Shown: positions 20,817 through 32,357, counted from the stretch's first letter. The stretch is 64,000 nucleotides of DNA from Hymenopellis radicata (GCA_015501595.1 JADNRX010000128.1:1-64000); one strand, 5' to 3'. Numbers and translations: made by a program. Notes: generated by a model not told the origin, from the letters alone.

Positions 20817-23800
20817 TTAAGATTGGGGCTGGTAACGGGTTGGTGGTTTAGAGACGCGACCGCTACGGGTAGTTGTCGGCAGGGCGGTCTCAAAGTGCGT
20901 TCGAGGGTTGCGATGAACGGGCGGCGGTGAAGGTGGCCGTGAGAGAGCCTCGATTGCGGGAGGGAGCGAAGGTGATGGAGTGTCGGGGAGTGCGATGTGA
21001 GGCAGGGGTTCGGAAAGAGGAGAGAAGTGTTTAGCGAGGACTGAGGAATGAGGACGCGGCGATTTGGGATGTTGACGATGGAATTTTTCAATGACGTCGT
21101 CCGCCGTTGTCGGAATGTCAGATAAGGGTGTCCAAGCACTTTCCTCTATGGGCAATCCTTGCCAACACACGAAGTATTCAAAGCGGTGACCGATCTTGCG
21201 TGATTCCGTAATGGAATGGATCCGTGGAGGCTGATCCTCTATTGAGAATGGTTCAGGTTCAGCGTGGGTATGGAATTCAGAAGGATCGTTGTATTTTTCG
21301 AGGAGAGTAACGTTGAAAACGGGGTGGAGGCGTGACAGGTAGGACGGTAGGTCCAGGTGGTACGCGGAAGTGCCGATTTTCTTGATCACGCGGTACGGGC
21401 CAAGCCGGCGATGGTCCAACTTCATTGTGGGTCGCGTCGTCTTAATGTTACGGCGTAAGAGCCAGACGAGTTCACCAGGTTGGAACTCTGGTGGAGGAAG
21501 TCGATGTGGATCATAGTATTTGGCCTGCTGTTCTTGGGCGTTAAGAAGCTCTGCACGAAGTTCTTCATGAATGACCTGAAGACGTGCCGAGAGTTCGTCG
21601 GCGGCAGGGACGGTGGAGATGTCGGAGATTTTTGGTTCGAATGTGGGGTGATATGCGAGATTAGCGTAAAAAGGAGTCTGGTGGGTGGAGGAGTTTTCAA
21701 GGTTATTAAAGGAAAACTCTGCCAAGGGAAGGTAGTCGACCCAGTCGTCCTGTTGGTAGGAACAATAAGCGCGGAGGTAAGTTTCCAACGTTTGGTTGGT
21801 TCGTTCCGTGAGGCCGTCGGTTTGAGGGTGATAGGCCGTGGACGTGCGAACGTCAACATCCAGACGTGTCATCAGTGCCTTCCAGAAGTTAGAGACGAAC
21901 AGGGAACCTCGGTCGCTGATGATGGATTGTGGCAGACCGTGGTGTCGAAAGATCCGGTCTATGAATAGCCATGCGAGGTCGGCAGATGTCATGGACTCGC
22001 GACAGGGAATGAAGTGTGCGGCGCGTGTTAGGCGGTCACAAACAACCCAGATGGAGTCGTATCCATGTGACACGGGGAGTTTGACTATGAAGTCCATAGA
22101 AATGGAGCTCCATGGCCGAGCGGGAATATCGAGAGGTTGGAGGAGGCCGTAAGGCTTGTGACGAGGGATTTTGATGCGGGAACAAGTGTCGCATGCTTCG
22201 ACGTAACGCCGAATGAAGGTGTTCATCCCGGGCCAGGAATAGTCGCGTTGAACCAGGTTCATGGTACGCGTGCGCCCAGGATGTCCGGCGATTAATGTGT
22301 CGTGGCGATTATGGAGGATTTCGGTGCGAAGAGCTGGGGGTACATAGAGTCGACCTTTGTGGAATACGAGGTCGTGAAGAACTGTGAAGTCGGGGTTGCC
22401 TTTGGTGATGTGAGTACGCCACTCAGGATCAATCTTGATTGCATCTTTAAACTTGATGAGCAGTTCGGAGCTGTCGATGCTGAGTGTCGTTAAAGCAGTG
22501 ATGTAGGAAGGGTGAGAGAGATGAGGGAGTGTCCAAAATGATGAGATGGAGTGATGGGAGTTAGGTGGTTGGAGGATGGTTTGTTTCATGAGTCGGATGC
22601 GTTCATCCCCTTCTTGAGGGATATAATCTGGCCGTCGTGAAGGAGCGTCGGCAACGTTGGCCTGGCCAGGTGCCCAGGAGAGTTTAAAATCATATTCTGA
22701 TAGAAACATGGCCCAACGAGCCTGGCGACGATTCAAGATTTGTGCGTTCATGAAGTATTCCAAATTTTTGTGGTCGGAGATAACGGCAATGGGATGTGGG
22801 GAGCCGAGGAGCCAGGCGCGCATGTCGCGGAAGTTCTCGATGACAGCGAGCAATTCTTTGTCGTGCACGTCATAATTAATTTCGGCGGGGGCAAATGCGC
22901 GCGAATAATACGCGACGGGATGCAAGACGCCGTCGCCATCCGGTTGTTGAAGGACGCCGGATAAAGCGAAGTCGGAGGCGTCTGTGGTCAGGGTGCAGGG
23001 GAGGAGAGGATTGTAATGGTGAAGGATGGGTTGTTCCTGGAACTTCTTCTCAAGGGTGTCGAACGCGTGTTGAGCAGTCGCGTCAAAATTCCAAGGTGTG
23101 TCCTTCCGAGTAAGGAGAGTGAGTGGACGGGTGATTCGAGCGAAGCCATCAATAAAGCGGCGATAGAAGTTGCAGAAGCCAAGAAAGGATTGCACGTCCT
23201 TTACTTTGGTTGGAACGGGCCAGTCGGCGATGGTGGCGAGTTTCTTGGGGTTCATTCTAATACCCTCGCTGCCGATGAGATACCCGAGATATTCGACTTC
23301 TGGCTTGTCGAATTCGCATTTCTTGGCATTGGCGCATAGGTTAGCGTCGCGCAACCTGTCAAGGACAAGGCCAACGTGGATGTCGTGTTCTTCTTGAGTT
23401 TGCGAAAAGATGAGAATGTCGTCAAGGTAGACCACACAAACAACGTCGATTAGGTCATGGAGGACGTCCTGGATGAAGTTTTGCCATGCGGCAGGAGCAT
23501 TGGTAAGTCCGTAAGGAACAATGAGATGTTCAAAGAGACCGAGGTGAGTTCTGAAGGCCGTTTTCCATTCGTCTCCTTCTCGAATCCGAAGGTGACTATA
23601 TGCTGATTTAAGATCAATGACTGAGTAGACCTTGCAACCTTGAACGCGGTCGAGAAGATCGTCAACGAGGGAAGAGGGTAACGGTTTTTTCGTGTGATGG
23701 CGTTGAGTCCCCGGAAGTCGACGCAGAGCCTGATTTCTCCGGTCTTCTTCTTCGTGAACAGTACAGGGGCGCCAGCGGAGGATGTGGAGGCGCGAATGTG

Positions 23801-25174
23801 GCCGCGGCGTAGGTTGTCGTTTACATATTCGGCTACAGCGTCGCGTTCCGTCTGTGTGAGCCGGTACATAGCTTGAAAAGGCGGTGTCTTGCCCTCTTCA
23901 AGCTCGATTTCAATGTCGTGGGTACGGTGTTCAGGCAGTTTTTCGAAATTAGCCGGATTGAACACGGTATCGGCCCATGGGAAGTATTTCTTGGGAATGT
24001 GGGACTTGTGGTCGTCGGGATCTGGCGGTACAGGATCGGGCGGAATTGGAGGATCCGTACCATCCGTCGTGAATGAGTTGATGTAATAAGAAGAGGCGGA
24101 AGAGAAAAAACGAAGATAGGAAACGGTGGCGTTCTTGGTCTGTTTGCCGAACCGTTCGGGAGTAAGGATTTTGATGTCCGGCGGTTTAGGTGGAATTGAA
24201 TCTGGTTCCGCGGGAGTTGGCAATTGTTCCTGGAATAGCGATTGCTTGAAGTGAGATCCGCGCCCATTGAATTGGACTAGCGCGGCCAGGAACGAGGTAC
24301 GAGGTGGTGAAGAAGTCGAAGGGTTATCGAGTTCGGTAGTGTCCTTGTCTTCCACAGGAGATTTAGCCGCGTTGCGAGCCCTTAATCTGGAAGATGTTGC
24401 AAGGATGGAAGAGAAAGGTGAGCCGGCAAGACCGAAGCCTAGGCCGATGTTCGTGGTGTTGAGTGAGGCGGGTTCTGGTGAGAGACCGAAGCCTTTCGCG
24501 AAAACCTTCGAGGGACTGGCTCTTGACAAGCCGCAGCAGTCGAGAGAGAGAGTGTTGGCCGACCAATCAATAGAAGGATTATGTCGGCGGAGCCAGTCGA
24601 GACCGAGGATGAGAGGATAGCCGACTGAGACGACGGCGAGAGGGATGGTTTCGGAGTGATTGGTGATGTTGAGGTTTGCGAGGACGTCCTGGGTGATCAA
24701 TCCAGAAGCTATGGGACGGTCGTCGACCGCCATTATGGGTACGGGAGAATCCAGTCTCCGTCGAGGAAGGTTGTGCCGTGTTGCGAACTTATCCGAAATG
24801 CACGAATTTGTGGCTCCGGAATCAATCATGGCGTAGGTGGAAATGGGATTATGATTGGGAAAATGTAAACGTACAGATACGAAGAAATGGTTGGGGGAGT
24901 AAAGGTGAGAGCCGAGGGAGAATACGTAGTGGGGAGAAGTAGTCCATGATAAGAGATAATGTCCGGTGGTTGAACGAGTGTATGCGGGTTCCGGCGTGTC
25001 CTTCGTGACAGTGGAATGTGCCTCAGCATTAACCGGAAGCCTTGAGGCATTGCGAGTGCTACCGGTCAAGCTTTTCCCGAGGCGGGAGCTTTTTTCTTGG
25101 AATCGGCGAATTTCTTTTTGGCAGTGTCGCTCATGTTTGGACAGTTGATGGCGCCGTGTCCTCCGCCGCCGCAA
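20817..25174 (-). CDS. pol: Retrotransposon Pol: protease, RT, RNase H, integrase, chromodomain (one frameshift)
   Basis: Open frame from the Gag overlap to 20817 apart from one break. Order: retropepsin ([12 protein letters not shown]), RT ([27 protein letters not shown] active site), RNase H ([24 protein letters not shown]), integrase zinc finger ([15 protein letters not shown] ... CDTCSR), integrase core ([36 protein letters not shown] with D, D and E), and a C-terminal chromodomain ([19 protein letters not shown]). The frame slips by one base at about 23671: PLP is followed by [14 protein letters not shown] in the next frame, as if one C of a CCCC run were missing. The chromodomain places it among chromoviruses, which target heterochromatin. 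Confidence 0.92.
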
Positions 25175-26241
25175 TAAAGGCAGAGGTTGTGGTCGCGGCG
25201 ATGTTGATGCTCTTCAGCGGTGAGCGGTCCGCGAGGCTTTGACGTTCGGGTTGCGTCGATCTCCATGGGGACGCCGGGAGAGAGCGTGGTTGAAGGGGCA
25301 GAGGTTATGGATGGAGTGGTGGTAGTGGTGGTACTAGTAGTACCGGAGGATTTAGAAGGCGAGGTGTTGGTCTTGGCGTGGGAAGAAGTGCCTGAACTGG
25401 CGGAGGTATTTTTGTTTTGCTTCCGCTCCACGTTGCGCTCGTGGACTCTATTGTCCTTTTCAATGGCGAGAGCGACATACGCGTCAAACTTCTTGGGTAA
25501 GTCTGCGCGGGAAATGAAGGCAAGTGAGTCCTTAACTTCTTCTTTGAGGCCATTGTAGAAGTTGTCTATTTTGGTCTGCTCTGACCAATCAACGTAGACG
25601 ACCATTTCCACAAAGCGGGCGGCGTACTTCGCGCAGGAGGAGGTTTGTTTAAGGGTTTCGAGTTTTCGGGAGTATTCGTAGGAGAGGTTGGTGTTGCCGA
25701 AATGGGAGCGAAATTCGATGAGGAGGTGTTCAAAGTTCACGAGGAGGTAAGATTTAAAATTTTGAATCCCACGGAACCATTGCTTTGGGGTTCCTTCAGC
25801 CAGGTAGGAATTCATGACGAGTGCCTTGTCTTCCTCCGTGGTGAGCGAGTAGCGCTGGAGGAAGATCGCGTTTTTGATTTCGGCGACGAAGGATTCCACA
25901 TCGGCGGACTTGCCGGTGAAAGGCGCGGGTTCTTTGAATGTGGGTTTAGGAGGGGTACGGGATGGAACGGTTTGAGTGGGTGCGCTCTGCGGCTGCGTCT
26001 GCAATTTCTGCACGTGGCCGTAGAGACTTTGTAGGATTTGGGTTTGGGTTTCCGACGCGAGACGTTGCTGATTAGCGTTGTCGTTGACAGATGTAAACGT
26101 CGCGAAGATTTGGGCAAGTTGACCTTGGGTTATCTGAACGGGAGCGTTCGGGTCAATGGCGGGGTCGACGGGTTGTTCATTGTCGACGTTGGGGTTTGGT
26201 ATGGTCCAGGCGTCACCGCCATAATAGTCGTTGCCGGACAT
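25066..26241 (-). CDS. gag: Retrotransposon Gag
   Basis: 391 residues, intact. Central capsid-type region ([56 protein letters not shown]). The low-complexity Ser/Thr stretch is followed by one CCHC zinc knuckle, [14 protein letters not shown], for RNA packaging. Ends with TGA at 25066-25068. The Pol frame lies one base back (-1) and overlaps the last 100 bases, where A-rich runs (AAGAAAAAAGC, about 25090) could allow slippage, though no canonical heptamer is in register. Confidence 0.92.
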   Translation of the reverse strand: MSGNDYYGGDAWTIPNPNVDNEQPVDPAIDPNAPVQITQGQLAQIFATFTSVNDNANQQRLASETQTQILQSLYGHVQKLQTQPQSAPTQTVPSRTPPKPTFKEPAPFTGKSADVESFVAEIKNAIFLQRYSLTTEEDKALVMNSYLAEGTPKQWFRGIQNFKSYLLVNFEHLLIEFRSHFGNTNLSYEYSRKLETLKQTSSCAKYAARFVEMVVYVDWSEQTKIDNFYNGLKEEVKDSLAFISRADLPKKFDAYVALAIEKDNRVHERNVERKQNKNTSASSGTSSHAKTNTSPSKSSGTTSTTTTTTPSITSAPSTTLSPGVPMEIDATRTSKPRGPLTAEEHQHRRDHNLCLYCGGGGHGAINCPNMSDTAKKKFADSKKKAPASGKA

Positions 26242-26280
26242 GGGGATTACGAGGTTTACGAGTGGTTACGAGTGGTTTTA

Positions 26281-26293
26281 GGTCGAATCAAAC
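26281..26293 (-). promoter_or_regulatory. Probable self-priming primer-binding site
   Basis: The bases just inside the 5' LTR read GTTTGATTCGACC in element sense. This is not a TGG-type tRNA site. Ten of them are complementary to GTCGAATCAA inside the LTR (26373-26382), which lies 32 nt downstream of the TATA box, where the RNA should begin. This is the layout of Tf1/sushi-type self-priming. Confidence 0.65.
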
Positions 26294-26580
26294 TGTGAGG
26301 GTCAAGGTAAGGACCCTCTAACTTAGTAGGATTGACGACGAGTTTGGAGAATAGAAAGCTAAGTCAATAGCGTTGATTCGACGAGTTTGTAGTACAGGTT
26401 TCGAGGCTTATATAGTAAGGTGATAAGTAACGGGCGAAGTAAGTCTAAGACTAAGTAATATATAGGTAAGACGGTGTTAGACGAGTAAGTACGGGTGGAG
26501 TAGGGCGAAGTCCCTATGAGTAAGGTGAATCGAGTGGTTCGAGGAGGTGAGTTCCCGATCTGGAACGGGTGACCTTCACA
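26294..26580 (-). repeat. 5' LTR
   Basis: 287 bp, otherwise identical to 20477-20764. Contains a TATATAAG box (26407-26414) and a predicted RNA start near 26382. Confidence 0.95.
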
Positions 26581-27198
26581 AGCTGGACGTCCCCGAAGAT
26601 GTCGTTCGCGACGTAGCAGCGCTCCTACGAAAACTATCCGCCGTCGCCGACGATGAGTATACTCGCCACAATGAGTGTCTACAATTGCTGGAGAAGATAC
26701 TCAACACCGACCTCAAGGAGTTGGCCAACTCGAACGGGACTAGTGTGTCGCTCACCCGGACGCCCATCAATTCAATCAGTGGGACGCCTGTCATTCTCGA
26801 GCTCAAGAGTGAGCTTGGTAACGACGGGTCGGAGCCGTCCTTGCGGCTCTCGTTCTTGTATGCACAGTACTTCTGTGCGCCAGAGGTGAGTGGTGTCCTC
26901 TCGACGTCGCTATGCTTACTCATGCATGCCCTAGCGTGATGCTCTTCTCAAGCAGTCCAACTGTCCTTCGTTCCTGCTAGGTGTCGCAGGACCGTGGATC
27001 GTCATATGCGGCGCTGTTCTACCTCACAAGACAGTTGTGCAACGTCTTTCTGCATACGAGTGGCATGTGTGTAGCCGCATAGACGACGACGCTCAAGTTC
27101 TCGCTGCCGCGCGCCGGTTCTTCGCCCTCCGGCGCGCAATCGCCGAGTCGACTGCGTACTACAGAGGGCTCCAACCCACTACCCCTTCCGATCGCTAC
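26581..27198 (+). pseudogene. Header + kinase-like protein, copy 2, part B (linker and start of C-terminal exon)
   Basis: After the duplicated AGCTG, exon 2 resumes (DVPEDVVRDVAALLRKLSAV, NGTSVSLTRTPINSISGTP) to a GTGAGT donor at 26886. A 49-nt intron follows, then exon 3 from 26935 (RDALLKQSNCPSFLLGVAG, CRNVF-type basic region) to PSDRY at 27198, where a second transposon enters. Identical in layout to 14572-13780 of copy 1. Confidence 0.8.
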
Positions 27199-27410
27199 CA
27201 TCAGGAAAAACCCACATTGCTATATTATCTGTAAATAGTCGTAGATAATCTCTAAAATGGTCTAAATAGTGCTAGAATAGCAGATCTCAGCATTTATGTA
27301 TAAAATGTACACTTATGGCCTTCCCCCTTGCCATATTAGACACTTTTAGACACAGATTACGCATAAGTTACATCAGAGTTATACATCAATTAGCTGCTAC
27401 TGTACACTTA

Positions 27411-27599
27411 TCAATTCGTCAGTCACGGTCACAGCGACCCGAAATCGACGAAATCACAGCAGTCACAGCGAAATCCAAAAAAATCATTGGCGGGCCCCGC
27501 AGCCCGCCGCAGCTCTGCCGCGGCGGGAATTACCATATATGTATTCGTCGAAACCATAATTTCATTGGACGGTCACAGGTCACATGCCTGACGAATTGA
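27411..27599. repeat. Small nested inverted-repeat element
   Basis: TCAATTCGTCAG at the left and CTGACGAATTGA at the right enclose 189 bp with a GC-rich core (GGCGGGCCCCGCAGCCCGCC). No clear target duplication. Probably a MITE. Confidence 0.5.
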
Positions 27600-29099
27600 A
27601 TGAAAGTCTACAGTACTTTAGACTCATATTAGACAGTTTTATCACACAATATAAGCATAGCAAAAATGTTGATAGCATTATGAGCAGCAGTATCAAAGTG
27701 AGCTATAGTATATAGGCTATCCATTCGGGCCATTACCCGATCTATGCAAAGCAGTAATAGATATACATCTCCATCGAGGTGTCGAGTAGCCGGCCAGTGC
27801 TGTACACATCCTTTGTCGAGAGAAGGTCGGGACAATACGAGGCCCAAGGGCGCGCACCCTAACAGAGTTGTTCAGCCCGCGTGCAGAAGAACAGTAAATA
27901 GATGGCTTACCACAGATATGGCCTATCTGAGGCAGTTTGACGCGAGGGTGACAGTCCGGGATGAATCGGCGATGATGACGGGAAAGTTAGTGCGAGTACT
28001 CGGTTGCCTGAAGGTAATAAGACACATCTCAAACAACTGTCAGCTCAAGTACGGCGAGAAGATGAGTAGGTTTACCGTGGATGTTAAACAACGGTGTAAA
28101 CCTGAAGGAAAGTAAGTAGACGATGAAAAGAGCGACTACGGCCACGTACCAGCCAATCCCGTTCTCTGGATCATGACTCGCTGAAATAAGTCCAGCAGAG
28201 CCTCTCTATTCGCCTAGTAATCCATCTTGAAGGTCAAAGTCGACGACAAATCAGTCGAAATGGCGGCAGCGTCAGCCTGCAGTCAGGATCTCGGGTAAAA
28301 AGACTCGTCTGTGGAGACCGTTAGACACGGTCAACAAATGGCGGAGCGGGTTTACCTTGTCCAAATGGCCAGTAAGAGCACTCTGGGACAAAGTGAGTAA
28401 ACAAGAAATACTACGAGCAACGTTCACGTACCAAGTATTCCCGCATTCGAGACTCATCGAAGAGAGTGCGCTAAGCCCGCTCTGACATCCTGATGTGGTT
28501 CGTCATTGTCGCTGGCTGAGCATCGTCGTCCTTGCTTGGTCGTAGTTCCCACTTGCGCTTTGTCGCCTACCGTTCTGCCTTGATAATTCCGCCAATTGCG
28601 AGAGATACCTACGGGATATCAGTGAACTGCAACTGGACGGAGATAAGGTTCAAGTAGCGAGATTATGTGGGCATGGAACGGATGGACGAGATAGATCTAT
28701 GCGAATAATAAGCTGGGATGCAGGACGATGATGAACACGGAAAGATGGAGCGGGAACGACAACAATAGACAAAGGTACGCACCACCCTCGCCTTTCTTCG
28801 CGTTCAATACGAACGCGTCGCTCTTCCTCCGTCTCGTCAGGCGGCGGCTTCAGCGCCTCATCGAGTATGGGTGATGCTGATGTCGGGTCAGCGCACAGTT
28901 GCCTGGGGTATCGGGCCAGCGTCGGCTGATGGTACGGTTGCCGTTGTTGTCGTCGCTGGCTTCGTCCTCGCGCTCGCTGAGGGTTGTCGCCCTCTTGTGA
29001 TGGTTGATATCATCCCTGCTGACCGGTCAACGTCGTCCTTGCAAGATGGTCGTTGACGTGGCCCCTACCGTGGTTGTTGTCGTCCTCACTGGCCGACAT

Positions 29100-29830
29100 T
29101 GTCGCCCTCATCCTCGCTAGACGATGTCATCGCGCTCGGCGGTGCTGCTGCCGTTATTGCTATGGCTGTGTGTAAGTCCACTTGTCATCGTTAGCGGGTA
29201 CGCCGTTGTCGTCCATCGTGAGCCGGTGCTCGAGCCCGCAGTCAGATTAGGTATGGGACGAGGATGAGACGGACTTGGAAGAAAATCAAAAGTGAACATG
29301 CACGTGGTTCGGGACATCTGGGCCGAGGTCCGAATCGACGCGTAAGCGTCTGACCAAGTCACTTCTCTCTTCTCCCCACCACTCTCCACTACTGCGACCG
29401 CCCAGTGGCGCTCTGATGTCCGTCGGGCCACCTCTGGGGTGGAGATATGGACTTTGGCTGTGTGCCGGGATTACTGCTGCTGTCTTTATGACAGCAGCAG
29501 CAGTGGACATTATCAACGACGACCTCTGAAAGACGACGCGACGACGATGCCGACGACAATGACAACAAGAACGAGACGACAACGACTACGAGGAGGTTGA
29601 GGATGTGCCGAGGATGCCGCAATTGTCACCACCACCACGTCTCCCACTCCTAGTCTCACTCTCACCACCACCATCCTCAGTCCGCCCTCATGCACGGCTG
29701 AGTGTCCCCGTGCCATTGCCCGGGGATGCTCGCCGGGCATGAATGGATTTTGAGGTGGCGACCCGCGAGTTTACTTGCGAACTCGCCGCTTGACTCAACC
29801 GTCTGACTCGCAAGTCAATACGTGTCGAGT
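29100..29830. repeat. Block homologous to 31480-32170
   Basis: Shares GACGCGTAAGCGT, a CTGCTGCTGTC-type core and TGCCATTGCCCGGGGATGCT in the same order with the interior of the 31239 element, and is likewise followed by ACTCGCGAG-like words. Probably an old copy of that element buried in the 27199 element. Confidence 0.6.
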
Positions 29831-30085
29831 CAACGGCAGATCACGAGTAGCACAATTTCTTGCTTAACGGATTGCGAGTCATACCCAAGTTCGGCTCGTT
29901 CTAATTCTCGTAGTGATATGTATAACGTCTTATGGTGGTTGTGTAATAATTGATTATTGAGTCGTCTTCTGCTATGTTATTGCTATCTACTGTATAAAAT
30001 GGTTCTAAAGTGTTCTAAATTACTTGCCACCATCCGATTACACATAAAAGGTTCTAAATAGGCAATGTAGGTTTTTCCTGATGAC

Positions 30086-30676
30086 TACCCATCCTTCAAC
30101 TCGTACATTGACGAAAATAATAACAGCGTCGAGTTTCGTTACGTCAAACCCCTCGAGATGGACCTTTCGTGTATAGTCTTCTTGGCTGAGAGGCTCGACA
30201 ACGGGGTACAGTTTGTCGTCAAGTTTGTCAGTCGCTACAACGCTGCCGCGCACATGCATATGGCGACGGGCGGATATGCGCCTCGGCTTTTGTGCCACCA
30301 GCCACTAGGTCCAGGGTACGGCGACTGGGCGCTTGTTGCCATGGATTATGTCGCCGGCGAGACTATCTTCAACAAGTACGGGGCTGGCCCACTTCCTGAT
30401 GATGTCCTTGGTGCCATACTGGATGCGTTGGACCATCTGCGATCCGAGAAATACATTCTGCCCGATCTGCGCCGGCCGAATGTCATGATTCTAGATCAGG
30501 AGGACCTACTCATGCGCGAACGCATCAAGATGATTGACTTTGATTGGGTTTGTGTAGAGGGTGATGGGGCTCGGTACCCATTTCACCTCTCCCCGGCGCT
30601 TGAGAGCTTGGCCGAAGCTAAGGAGTACGATGTGATAACGAGAACGCACGAGGAGAATATGTTCAAGAAATTCTAG
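30086..30676 (+). pseudogene. Header + kinase-like protein, copy 2, part C (kinase-like domain)
   Basis: Continues the exon from TACCCATCC (YPSFNSYIDENNN). Kinase-like features: VQFVVKFVSRYNAAAH, WALVAMDYVAGETIF, ILPDLRRPNVMILDQ (catalytic loop without the usual His), KMIDFDWV. Stop TAG at 30674-30676. One residue shorter than copy 1 and otherwise colinear; no frame defects. Confidence 0.82.
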
Positions 30677-31238
30677 GTATCGTAGGAATGGTTTACTGTC
30701 ATATGTGTTGACTCCATAGCATCGCGAAGAGTTGGTGAATAATATGATCCTCTACGTGATGCTTTGTATGAACTTGAAGACTGGTAACTGCAACATGTCC
30801 TCAAATTCTCATGTGTTTCGTTGAATGTAACTGCGGACATAAGCGTAGGGGTTTTTTTGCAAGATGAGGACATAGCGTGACTTGGAACGGTTTCCTGGTT
30901 TCCTGTGACTTATGCAGCATTCTCTGTCAACGAGCGATCAACAACAGCCTGAGTAGAACGTCCCTGGAGCTAGGCCGCCTACGGCCTTGTACACTTACAG
31001 GTTCGACGTCAAAGTATGAAACTGCATTATCTGAATGAAATGGATATCTCTCAGCGCTTGCTTTCTTCTCCAGTATTTAATGCTTACTTTGCTTTCCACG
31101 TCTACTTCAAATCCTCTCCCGATATGCGCTGAACAACTTGTAGGTGTAGTAAGGCCCATCACGTTATCGTTGACCCCGGACCGGAGACGCCGGAGAGACT
31201 CACGTCCTTTGTGCGTCCTTCTTTGGTCCTTCTTCCTA
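30677..31238. other. Intergenic, nothing recognised
   Basis: 3' flank of the kinase part and the pre-insertion 5' flank of the F-box fragment. Small frames only. Confidence 0.4.
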
Positions 31239-32357
31239 GAGACCTCAACGAGTCACCGAGTCACCGAGTCATCTGGTGACTCGACTCGCTTCGGGCACGT
31301 CGGCGTTCGCACTCGCGTGACTCGCGAGTCACATACTCGCGAGTCTGGTCGCGGGTCTGAGTATCCATCTGCAGACCACGAGTCATCGCACGATGACTCG
31401 CAAATATTTAGGTATGTATTTTATCTTCATTTACAAATTTTTACCAACTCAAACGGACCCTTGCGTGGCTCAAACGAGCTATACGCAACAATTTCGCCAG
31501 ATCCGGCGACTCGGGCCGAGTCCCGAAGCGACGCGTAAGCGTGCGATCGGGCAGATCTCCTTGAGTTCCTCCCACCACCACGACCCGTTGCTCGACTGCA
31601 AGTCGGCAACAATGCTATTGGCACTCGACTTCAAGTCGGTGTCGATGCAATCGGCGCTCGACTTTGAGTCGGCGTCGATAGGAGACGACTTAAAGTCGTC
31701 TCCAGGACGCATAAGCCCGCCACGACGACTACGACCACCCAGGGAGTGACGATTGTCGCTCCCGCTGCTCTGACGATTGTCAGGCAGCCTATAGGGTGCA
31801 GATTCGCGCTCTGGCTCTGTACCGGGCGTGCTGCTGCTGTCTCTGTGACAGTAGCATGGACACGATCTTGGCAACGGACCCAACGACGACCAGGAGGACA
31901 ACGACACGATGGAGAGGAGGATGCGATGGAGAGGAGGATGCGATGGAGAGGCGGATGCAATGAACAGGCAGATGTGATGAAGCGGAGGATGCGAGCAGAG
32001 GAGGACGTGACGACCACCACCACTTCCTCCACTATCACCACCATTCCCTCCACTACCACCACCATTCCCTTCCCTTTCTACCATCATCCCCACCCCATCC
32101 TCATGCCCAGCTGACTGTCCCCGTGCCATTGCCCGGGGATGCTCGCTGCGCATGAATACTTGGGGTGTATGGACTCGCGAGTACTCGTGAGTATCCGAGA
32201 TGACTCGGACTCATGGTGAGTACTCGCGAGTGGACTCGCGATGACTCGTGAGTCATCGCGAGTCGAGTCCGACGCGAGTCTGAACTGGACTTCTTTTTGC
32301 GTGAGTACTCACGTCACGAGTCGCGAGTCTGACTCGCGTCGGACTCGTTGAGGTCTC
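31239..32357. mobile_element. TA-flanked TIR element, 1,119 bp, with ACTCGCGAGT arrays
   Basis: Ends GAGACCTCAACGAGTC and exact complement, flanked by TA on both sides (31237-31238, 32358-32359). Both arms, about 31255-31420 and 32165-32350, are packed with variants of the self-complementary word ACTCGCGAGT. The middle carries Ser/Gly/His-rich low-complexity frames that look non-coding. A Tc1/mariner-like non-autonomous element is the simplest reading. It inserted in the promoter of the F-box fragment that follows. Confidence 0.75.

Larger units (their letters stand above)
20477..26580 (-). mobile_element. Ty3/gypsy chromovirus LTR retrotransposon, 6,104 bp, 5-bp TSD
   Basis: Complete element inserted antisense in the header-kinase gene. 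LTRs of 288 and 287 bp differ by one base in a G-run. AGCTG is duplicated at 20472-20476 and 26581-26585. Order on the minus strand: 5' LTR, PBS-like site, gag, protease-RT-RNase H-integrase-chromodomain, polypurine tract (about 20765-20780, AAAGGGGGGTGG), 3' LTR. The near-identical LTRs show a recent insertion. One frameshift in RT is the only visible defect. PBS and promoter are described separately. Confidence 0.95.
27199..30083. mobile_element. TIR element, 2,885 bp, in the header-kinase gene
   Basis: Left end CATCAGGAAAAACCCACATT and right end its near-perfect complement (one mismatch in about 22 bases). Comparison with copy 1 shows that only two bases, AC, are duplicated (27197-27198 and 30084-30085). 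The subterminal DNA at both ends is AT-rich with CTAAAT-type words. No transposase frame was found inside; the few short frames are unrelated to known families. It cont­ains a smaller inverted-repeat insertion (27411-27599) and a block shared with the element at 31239. Confidence 0.75.

Noticed and set aside
21480..21968. 162-codon plus-strand frame in the retrotransposon
   Set aside because: Antisense shadow of the integrase.
31479..32153. 224-codon minus-strand frame in the TA element
   Set aside because: Gly/Ser/His-rich low complexity with no domain; it arises from the repeat composition.
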